Below, in pieces: positions 8,062 through 15,100 of a stretch of DNA of 19,282 bases. This DNA is from OMOG01 sp041485845 (lineage in GTDB: Bacteria; Acidobacteriota; Terriglobia; Bryobacterales; Bryobacteraceae), in NCBI GenBank assembly GCA_041485845.1, contig JBGPKH010000089.1, positions 1 to 19,282 of the forward strand, in the 5' to 3' direction. A model generated the notes under the pieces. It ran no database searches. It saw nothing but the letters and a program-made list of their open reading frames with translations, and was not told where the DNA came from. Numbering within the stretch: position 1 is the first letter of the stretch; every line of letters starts with the position of its first letter. The position numbers and the translations under genes were made by a program.

Positions 8062-8875
8062 ATGCAGATCGATCGCCGGGCGTTCTTCGCCAGTCTGGGC
8101 GGCGCCGCAGCCGTGAGTCTGATGGACCCGGAGGCGAAGGCCGGCGCCCTCGAAAATTACATGTCCGAACAGTTATGCGGCGGCTGCCCAGCAGCCGGAG
8201 GCCCGCAAGTTTCCCACCGTGGCCGGGCTGGAGGCGCAGATCGAGAGCCGGGCCTACCGTAGGGGCGCGGGCAGCCTTTTCGCGTCGGCCAGCGGCCACG
8301 TGAAGAGGTTGGAGACGCTGCCGCCCAAACCGACGCTGCTGGACTTCTTCAAGCTCCGCTTCGCGCCCGCCAACCACGTACTGCAGAGCGCCACGCGTGC
8401 CATGAAGACCGGCATGCGGGAGGAGATTATCCTGGCCTGCCTGCTTCACGACGTGGTGCAGTGCCTCATGAAACCGGATCGCGGATGGTGGGGCGCCCAG
8501 CTCTTCGAGCCATACGTTCCGGAGAAGGTCAGCTTTGCCATCCGCTACCACCAGGCGCTTCGTTTCTATCCCGACTCCGCGGCGGGGTACGAGTATCCGG
8601 ACCTCTACAAGCGGACGTTTGGAACGGACTACGTGCCGCCGCCTCACATCGAGGCGACCTACCAGTTCATACGAAAGCACAAGTGGTACATGGAGCCCCG
8701 CCTGGTGACGGTCAACGATCTGTATGCTTTCGATCCGGAAGCGGTAGTGACCATCGAGCCGTTCCTCGATATAGTCGGGCGCCACTTCAAGCAGCCCAAA
8801 GAGGGGCTGGGGAACGACGGCAGCCACGTGGCGCACATGTGGCGCACCATCGCCCGGCCCGATTCGCCACTGTAG
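8062..8875 (+). CDS. HD-domain protein, PhnZ/MIOX-like, interrupted by a frameshift
   Basis: The ATG at 8062 follows a strong RBS (AGGAGG, 8052-8057). It opens a twin-arginine-like leader (DRRAFFASLGGAAAVSLM) that runs in frame 1 to about 8175 and would end early. From 8174 the +1-shifted frame continues smoothly (YAAAAQQPEARKFPTVAGLE) to the TAG at 8873-8875, so one extra base or two missing bases near 8173 split a single gene of about 270 aa. The second part carries HD-type ligands: ANHVLQSATRA, the LLHDVV pair, RGWWGAQLFEPYVPEKVSFA, RYHQALRF, and a late Asp (TVNDLYAF). The layout 'HD, then GA...L...V...H' recalls the mixed-valent di-iron oxygenases PhnZ and MIOX. Those cleave C-P or C-C bonds, but the substrate here is unknown. 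Whether this is a true pseudogene, a recoded gene or a sequence error cannot be decided from one sequence. Confidence 0.7.
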
Positions 8876-8907
8876 GCCCTGCCTGACTGCCGCTATGATA
8901 AGTGGCT

Positions 8908-9291
8908 ATGGCGGATGAGTTGATCGAAGCGCTGAGGTCGTGCAACCTGCCGGCGGTTCGCTCGTCGATCCAGGCCAGACCGGAGGCGGCGCGGCAGCCG
9001 CGCGCGATCCTCGAAGCGGCGCGCCGGGCCTTCCGGCCGGCGGTGGAGGTGCTGCACCGTAAGGGCGCCGATCTGAACGGCGGCTTTCGTAACTATCGCC
9101 CGCCGCACGCCCTGCCGCAGGAGAATCCGCGTGCCGAGGCTGGCGGTCCCAAGCCAGAGCGGCTGGCGTGCGTGAAGGCGGTCCTGGACGGGGGCGCGGA
9201 TCTCACCCGGCGCGACCGCGGCGGCTACTGCCCGATTGATGTCGCGCGCGAAGGGAAACGCGAGAAACTGGTCGAGATGATGACCGTATGA
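8908..9291 (+). CDS. small ankyrin-repeat-like protein
   Basis: A cytoplasmic-looking 127-aa protein without signal peptide or membrane segment. Helix-turn-helix units resembling ankyrin repeats are visible: ELIEALRSCNLPAVRSSIQA at the N-terminus, AVEVLHRKGADLNGGF around residue 45-60, and ACVKAVLDGGADLTRRDRGG followed by YCPIDVAREGKREKLVEMM at 87-125. The LLxxGADLxxxDxxGxxPxDxA pattern is the clearest match. Such proteins act as binding modules and no enzyme motif is present. The ATG at 8908 is preferred over an in-frame GTG at 8902; neither has a good RBS. Its last codons overlap the next gene's start (ATGA at 9288-9291), so the two are probably translationally coupled. Confidence 0.7.
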   Translation: MADELIEALRSCNLPAVRSSIQARPEAARQPRAILEAARRAFRPAVEVLHRKGADLNGGFRNYRPPHALPQENPRAEAGGPKPERLACVKAVLDGGADLTRRDRGGYCPIDVAREGKREKLVEMMTV

Positions 9292-10421
9292 TGCCGGCTC
9301 GATGGTTCGCGCTATGGGCCGCCTCCGCGCTCGCCGCACAGGATCTGCCACGCGGCCAGGTGCTGGAACGCGTCACCGTGCGCGACAACGACCGCCAGAG
9401 CTACGCGCTGTACCTGCCCTCCAACTATTCGCCCGGCCGGCCCTGGCCGATCCTGTATTGTCTGGACCCCGGAGCGCGCGGCCGTGTTCCCGTGGAGCGC
9501 TTCTCGCAGGCAGCGGAAAAGGCGGGCTTCCTGGTCGCCGGTTCGAACAACTCGCGCAACGGGCCGATCGCGCCTTCCCAGGAGGCGATCCGGGCGCTGG
9601 TGGCCGACACGCACGCCCGTCTGTCGATCGACGACACCCGTATCTATGCGGCGGGCCTGTCGGGCGGCGCGCGCCTGGCCCTGGCGTGGGCCCAGAACGG
9701 AGGAATCGCCGGAGTGGTCGCGTGCAGCGCGGGCTTCGGATCGCCCTCGCCGCCGAAACAGGTTCCCTTCCGCCTCTTTGCCACCGCCGGCGTAGACGAC
9801 TTCAACTACGACGAGCTCTACCGCCTCAGCCAGGATCTGGCGAAGCGCGGCGTGCCGCACCGCTTCGTCGAATTCACCGGCGGTCACGAATGGCTGCCCG
9901 CAACGCTGGCGGCGGAGGCCCTCGACTTTTTCCTGGGACGCGTTCCACCGCAAGCGGCCTCGACCTCCAAGGACCAGGCGAAACAGGCAGCGCGCTTCGA
10001 GCATCTCATGCAAGAAATCGCCTCGGCCGGCGACCCGGAGAAGCCCGCGCTGATCCAGCGGCTGCAAAAAGACGCGGCGAAATCCGAGGACAGCGGCGAC
10101 CGCCGCGTGGCGCGGCGCGCGATCGGCAGCGTGACCATCGAATCGATGGAGCGCGGCCGGGCGCTCATGCAGGAGCGTGAGTACGGCGCCGCCGCGCGTC
10201 TGTACGAAACGGCGGTGCTGATCCGGCCCGAGAACGCCGGCTCCTGGTATTCGCTGGCGGTGGCGCACGCCGCGGCGGGTAACACCAAGCGCGCGCTCGA
10301 AGCGCTGGAGCGCGCGGCGGAGCACGGTTTCCGCGACGCGCAGCGCATGGAGCGGGAGCCGCTGTTGGCGAAGCTGCGGCGGGAAGCCCGATATCGGGCG
10401 GTGCTGCGGAAAATCCAGTAA
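9288..10421 (+). CDS. secreted alpha/beta-hydrolase (esterase/depolymerase-like) with C-terminal TPR
   Basis: A 377-aa protein whose ATG overlaps the previous stop by 4 bp. A short signal peptide is likely (MMPARWFALWAASALAA-QD). Residues 25-220 form an alpha/beta hydrolase of the polyhydroxybutyrate-depolymerase/feruloyl-esterase type: YALYLPSNYSPGRPWPILYC at the start, nucleophile elbow YAAGLSGGARLAL with S125, acid candidates D170/D171 (TAGVDDFNYDE) and H200 (TGGHEWLP). A polar, partly helical linker (about 225-280) leads to a TPR unit (AARLYETAVLIRPENAGSWY, then SLAVAHAAAGNTKRALEALE) and a basic end. Likely a periplasmic or extracellular ester hydrolase; the TPR may dock a partner. The substrate is not evident. 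A perfect palindrome GCCCGATATCGGGC lies near the end of the gene (10386-10399). Confidence 0.85.
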   Translation: MMPARWFALWAASALAAQDLPRGQVLERVTVRDNDRQSYALYLPSNYSPGRPWPILYCLDPGARGRVPVERFSQAAEKAGFLVAGSNNSRNGPIAPSQEAIRALVADTHARLSIDDTRIYAAGLSGGARLALAWAQNGGIAGVVACSAGFGSPSPPKQVPFRLFATAGVDDFNYDELYRLSQDLAKRGVPHRFVEFTGGHEWLPATLAAEALDFFLGRVPPQAASTSKDQAKQAARFEHLMQEIASAGDPEKPALIQRLQKDAAKSEDSGDRRVARRAIGSVTIESMERGRALMQEREYGAAARLYETAVLIRPENAGSWYSLAVAHAAAGNTKRALEALERAAEHGFRDAQRMEREPLLAKLRREARYRAVLRKIQ

Positions 10422-10449
10422 CGCCGGCGGTCACTGATCCACGCCGGCA

Positions 10450-10467
10450 ACACACCCCCAGGTGTGT
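10450..10467. promoter_or_regulatory. 7-bp inverted repeat before the sigma gene
   Basis: ACACACC (10450-10456) and GGTGTGT (10461-10467) form a perfect 7-bp stem with a 4-base loop, 28 bp after the esterase-TPR stop. There is no T-tract, so it may be a weak terminator, an operator for the downstream sigma gene, or chance. Confidence 0.3.
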
Positions 10468-10482
10468 CGAACAACAACACGC

Positions 10483-10511
10483 CTGCCGCGAGGCTGGCGC
10501 TCGTGTACAAT
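10483..10511 (+). promoter_or_regulatory. weak promoter candidate for the ECF sigma gene
   Basis: TACAAT (10506-10511, five of six -10 matches) stands 15 bp before the preferred start ATG at 10527. The only -35-like sequence at 17-bp spacing is CTGCCG (10483-10488), a poor match. If used, the transcript would have a leader of about 10 nt. Confidence 0.25.
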
Positions 10512-10526
10512 ACCTCGTTATCGAGA

Positions 10527-11087
10527 ATGTCTGCGCGCCGTGACGTCACCGAATTGCTGCGGGCCTGGAACCGCGGAGAGCAGGTCCTGGACGAGCTGAT
10601 GCCGCTCGTGTACGAAGAGTTGCGCCGGGCAGCCAGCCACTACCTCCGCCAGGAACGGCCCGGTCACGCGCTACAGCCGACGGCGCTGGTCAATGAAGCC
10701 TACCTGCGGCTGGTCGACCGCAGAAAGACCAACTGGCAGGGCCGCGCTCATTTCCTCGGCGTCGCCGCCAAGATCATGCGCAACATCCTGGTGGACCGTG
10801 CCAGAGTCCGGCGTGCCCAGAAGCGCGACGTGGGCCAGACGATCGCCTTGAGCGACGCGGCGGGCAGCGTCCAACAAGAGGTCGACCTGCTGGGACTCGA
10901 CGAAGCTCTCAACAGACTGACCGGCTTGGATCCCGGCTACGGCCGTATGGTGGAACTGCGCTTCTTCGCCGGACTCTCGATTGAAGAGACGGCGACGGTC
11001 ATGGGCGCCTCCACCGCTACGATCAAGCGCGACTGGGTGCTGGCGAAATCCACCCTTCACCGCTACCTGGAAACCCAGGCCACCTGA
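10527..11087 (+). CDS. ECF-family RNA polymerase sigma factor
   Basis: A 186-aa sigma factor. Region 2 is at about 22-95: LMPLVYEELRRAASHYLRQE, ALQPTALVNEAYLRLVD, then the signature GRAHFLGVAAKIMRNILVDR. Region 4 is at about 122-182, with an HTH in LSIEETATVMGASTATIKRD. These match the acidobacterial/planctomycete ECF group that carries the conserved HFxGVAAxxMR(R/N)ILVDxAR motif. The ATG at 10527 is preferred because homology to the second copy at 16999 begins right after it; a GTG at 10464 would add 21 residues of no recognisable character and overlap the inverted repeat. No anti-sigma factor or Ser/Thr kinase is adjacent. Its 3' end lies only 7 bp from the converging end of the small RHS gene. 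It may control nearby envelope genes, but no target motif was identified. Confidence 0.9.
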   Translation: MSARRDVTELLRAWNRGEQVLDELMPLVYEELRRAASHYLRQERPGHALQPTALVNEAYLRLVDRRKTNWQGRAHFLGVAAKIMRNILVDRARVRRAQKRDVGQTIALSDAAGSVQQEVDLLGLDEALNRLTGLDPGYGRMVELRFFAGLSIEETATVMGASTATIKRDWVLAKSTLHRYLETQAT

Positions 11088-11094
11088 TGGGGCC

Positions 11095-12186
11095 CTATTG
11101 CACACTCCAGGTGCCCATCGCCTGCCAGCCGGTGTTGTTGACATCCCCGCGGTCACGGCCCGCCACCCATATGACACGGTTCCCGATGAAGGCGGTCTTC
11201 GCGGTGACGTTCAATGTCAGGGTCAGAGTGTTCCCGTTGGTGACGGCCGAGGAACCGGCCCCGCTCACCATGCAGTAGCTGTTCTGGATGATGGCGGCGC
11301 CCCCGTTCAGAACCATGTTCCCCGCGAATGGTCCTCCGGCGTCTCCAGCGTCGTCCACCAGCAGCAGCGTGTTGGTCGGCGCTACGTACGCCAGGTAGCA
11401 GGCCTTGTGCCCGTCGAGGAAGTTGTTCATCAACACGTCGACCACGCCGAAATCGCCGGTGCCCTTGGTGTCGGTGAGGCTAAAGGTGAGGGTCTGGGCG
11501 GCGCCCGCCGCTGCTGCGATGCGCTGCGGGTTCGCGCCTGTCACAGCGATATTCCCTGGCTGCGTGAACGCCACCTGCCGCACTCCCATGGCCTGCCAGT
11601 CGGTGTTGCCCTGCCCCGTGTCGCGCGCGGCCAGGTACTGAATCCGGTTGCCGCCAAATACGGGCTTGAACGTGATGTTCAGGCCCAGCGAGAAGTTGTT
11701 GCCGCTGCCTGAGGCGGAGGTGAGGCTCACCGCGCATTGGCTGTTCTGGATCACGGTTGCGGGATTGCCCAGAGCCACCGATCCGGCGAACGGTCCTCCG
11801 CCGTCGCCCGCATCGTCGACCAGCACCAGTGTGGAGATCGACACGACGTATGCCAGATAACAGGCATGGCGGCCGTCGAGGAAATCGTTGATCAGCACGT
11901 CCAAAATCGCGAGATTCTGCGCTCCACCGGAGTGCGCGAACTGGAAGGTAAAACTGTCCGTGGCGGCGGCTCCGGAGGCCGGCAGGGCGGAGACGACGAT
12001 GGGGCCGCCGGGCGGCGGTGTGGTGGAGGTCCGGCTCAACAGGTTGCCGGCCTTGTCGTAGGTGTAGACGATCGAGCCGCCGCCGCCGTAGTCGATTCGC
12101 GTCAGGCGGCCGGCGGCGTCATAGGAGTAATTGACCGCCGCCGAGAGCATTTGTGCGGCAAGAAGCGTAAGTGTGAAGCGGATCAT
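11095..12186 (-). CDS. secreted YD-stub protein with two copies of a Cys-containing acidobacterial-type module
   Basis: A 363-aa protein; the ATG at 12186 has AGGAGA 6 bp upstream. A signal peptide (MIRFTLTLLAAQMLSA) is followed by two YD repeats (YSYDAAGRLTRIDY and YTYDKAGNLLSR, residues 20-52) and a Pro/Gly hinge. Two tandem homologous modules of about 130 residues follow (77-205 and 232-361). Each runs DVL(I/M)N(D/N)FLDG, ACYLAYV, LLVDDAGD, GGPFAG, IQNSxC, a beta stretch, F-x-GNR, A(A/G)RD and WQAMG. Each has exactly two Cys, 42 residues apart (C109/C151 and C263/C305), suggesting one disulfide per module in an exported protein. It starts 11 bp after the 1560-aa RHS gene, so they are very likely cotranscribed. 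The short YD stub suggests a spare or alternative C-terminal part of the RHS system. The function of the module is unknown. Confidence 0.85.
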   Translation of the reverse strand: MIRFTLTLLAAQMLSAAVNYSYDAAGRLTRIDYGGGGSIVYTYDKAGNLLSRTSTTPPPGGPIVVSALPASGAAATDSFTFQFAHSGGAQNLAILDVLINDFLDGRHACYLAYVVSISTLVLVDDAGDGGGPFAGSVALGNPATVIQNSQCAVSLTSASGSGNNFSLGLNITFKPVFGGNRIQYLAARDTGQGNTDWQAMGVRQVAFTQPGNIAVTGANPQRIAAAAGAAQTLTFSLTDTKGTGDFGVVDVLMNNFLDGHKACYLAYVAPTNTLLLVDDAGDAGGPFAGNMVLNGGAAIIQNSYCMVSGAGSSAVTNGNTLTLTLNVTAKTAFIGNRVIWVAGRDRGDVNNTGWQAMGTWSVQ

Positions 12187-12197
12187 CTCGATTTCTC

Positions 12198-15100
12198 CTA
12201 TTGGCGGGGCTTCAAGGAACTGGCGTCGTTGCTGACGATACCACTGCCGACGATGGCGACTACATTATTGCCGACGGCGCGGATGAGACTGCCGCCATCG
12301 TGGCTGACCAGAGTCCTGCCGTCGTGGCCGATGAGACTGGCGGGATCGTGGCCGACCAGACTGGCGATATCGAGGCGAACGAGATCCTGGTTGTCGACGC
12401 CGACGAGGCGGATGAGAGTCGAGCCGTCGTGGCCGATGAGACTCGCGCCATCGTGGCTGACCAGTGTAGAGCCATCGTTGCTGATAACACTAGCCCCATC
12501 GTTGGAGACAATGCTTGACCCGTCATTGCTGACAATCTTGCCTATACTGAGTGTGATAACCGGAATGCCGGCGGGGCTTATCAGTCCCTTAGCGTTGCAG
12601 TACCCCAGCTTCTCGCAAAGCATGAGACCGGTGATCTCCCTGTGAGGCAGCGGGGCGGGCGCTACCCAAACCGGCGGATCCGGAGGTGGTGGATCGGGTG
12701 GGTGAACAGGCGGAATAGACGTCGCTAAGGTTCCACTTCGTGTGCCGAGGCCCGACTTGACGATACCCTCCACCTTCTGGAGCACCCACTCGCCGCCGCT
12801 CCACAAATACTTGAGGCCGTCAATCACCGTATTGAGAAGACCGGTGCCGGCATCCTTCAGCACGTTGAGAACATTGTCATTGCCCAGCGGGTCCACCCAC
12901 CGCAACGGATTCCCGTTCGCGTACACATACGGCTCCGAACTGCGCGGATCGGCGCTCATCTCGGGATCCGGTGAAATGAAGCGCGCGGCCGACGCATCGT
13001 AATGCCGGGCGCGGACATAGTAGAGGGCGGCGCCTTCCTGGTAAACGCCGTACTGTCCTTGCCAGGTGAATGGATTGTCAGACGTTCCCGAGTGATCGGC
13101 AATCTCTCCGTAGGGAGTGATGGCGTAGCTATCGGTGACCGCTCCCCCATCGCCGCTGAGCAGAACAGTGTTGCCCATCTCATCGAAGTGATAAAAGTGT
13201 CGCGTATTGTTGGCCTCGATGCTGTACAGCAGGCGTCCATCCGGAAGGTAGACGTAGTACCGCAGGTCGCTGCCGCCCTGCCGCACGATGGACAACGCCG
13301 GAAGGGGAAAGAGGTAGTTGAACACGAAGCTGCGCGTACTGCTTCCGGTGGTTAGCGTATTGATCTCGCCCCGGCCGTCGTAGGTGAACGTCGCCGAGTT
13401 CGTCCCGTCGTGAAACGAGGTCAGTTGCGAAGCGAGATTCCAGGTGTAAGTGCGGCTCCCCTGCGAAGTCACCCGCCCCATCTTGTCGCTGGTAGCGCTG
13501 GTGAGTTCCCCGGCAGCGTCATACGAGTATTGCTGCGCAGAAAGATTGGCAATCGCGGGCGCCAGGGGAACACTGCGATCGGCCGCGGTGATCTTGCCCG
13601 CGGCATCGCGCGTGAGCGATATGCTCCCCAGGGCGCCGAACGCGACCTTGATGACACGACCGTCGGCGTCGTAGGAGTACGTGGTGACGACGCCGTTGGG
13701 ATAGGTCAGGGTGACCAGCCGGCTCGCCCCATCGTAAGTCAACGAAGTCTTACCGCCCACCCAATCGGTGATCGTGGTCAGCCGGCCGCTATTATTGTAC
13801 GCATAGGTGATGGTCTTGCCAGGTGCGTAGGTTAGGGTTGCAAGCCGGCCTGCGCCGTCGAGGGTGATCGCGATTCCATTGATATTGGTGGGCTGGTCCT
13901 TCGCATCGCGCTTGATGGTCACGTTGTCCGCAGAAATCAAAAGGCCGTTGCCGTCGAAGCCGGCGTTGATCACGGTATTGTCGCTGAACTGGCGCTTGGT
14001 CACGCGCCCATCGGCATCGTTCGTGACCGTCACCGTCCCGAGCGGTAGAGTGGCTTGCGTAAGCTGGCTGCCGGTGTAGGTGAAGCTCGTGGCATTACCC
14101 AGCGGATCGGTAATCTGCGAAGGACGGCCCGCCGCGTCGTAAGCAATCGACCATTTGTTGCCGTTGGCGGAGGTGATGGAGGTCGGTTGGCCACGCCAGT
14201 CCGGTGTAATCGAAGTGGCGATCCCTCCGGACATGGCGATCTGCGTCACGTTCCCGATGGCGTCGCGGGTCAGGGTTTGAGTCTCGCCGAGAGGATTGGT
14301 AGTGCCGATCAGTTGGCCCAACTTGTCGTAGGTGAGGGCATACTTGTTCCCGCCAGCCGTGTTAAGGCCCACCAGCCGCCCCAGCGCATCGTAAGTATAC
14401 GACGTCTTGTTGCCGCTCCCGTCCGAAGCGCTGGCAATGTAGCCATCGGCGGTATAAGCGTAAGAGAGGCGAGGTCCGGATGAATCGGAGACGGATGTCA
14501 CGCGATTGGCCGAATCGTAGGCGTAGGAAACCACGACCCCCGTGGGATCCGTGATAGAGGCGAGCCGGTCCGCGGCATCATAGGTGTAGCTCACCTTGTT
14601 TTTCAGCGGATCGGTCACGCTGGCGATCCGCTCCGTGTTGCTGTAGGCGTAAGTGTATGTGCCGGAGGCGCCGTTTACCCAGCTTTGCGGCTGGCCATTG
14701 GCATCATACGTAAGCGAATCCGATTCCCCGGCCGCATATGTGGACGCCGACATGTGGCCCCCCGACTTATCGTAGACGAAGCTGGTGACACCGCCGTTTG
14801 GATCGGTGATCTGGATCAGACGCTTGACCGAATCGTAGGAGTAGGCGGATTTATTACCGAGTGCGTCCGTCCTGGAGGCCAGCGTCGAATCGGCGTTCCA
14901 GGCATAGGAAGTGACTCCCTTGTCGGGCGCGGTGATCGTGAGGACGCGGCCTGCGCTGTCGTAGGCGTATTTCGTCACGGAGCCATCGCGGGTTGTCATG
15001 GAGACCACATTGCCATTGGCATCATAGGACAAAGCCGTCGACGCGCCGTCGGGGTACGTGATGCCGGTAAGGTTGTAGAAGGTCAACGAGCCTTGCACCT

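Noticed and set aside
10422..10470. Intrinsic terminator after the esterase-TPR gene
   Set aside because: The 7-bp hairpin has no following T-tract; kept only as an inverted repeat.
12201..12518. Repetitive plus-strand open frame (VADETGGIVADQTGDI type)
   Set aside because: It mirrors the octapeptide repeats of the RHS tip; it has no RBS, and the opposite frame is continuous with a 1560-aa protein.
12216..12536. Possible CRISPR array because of regular short repeats
   Set aside because: The 24-bp units are contiguous and degenerate with no spacers and are in frame with a protein; there are no cas genes.
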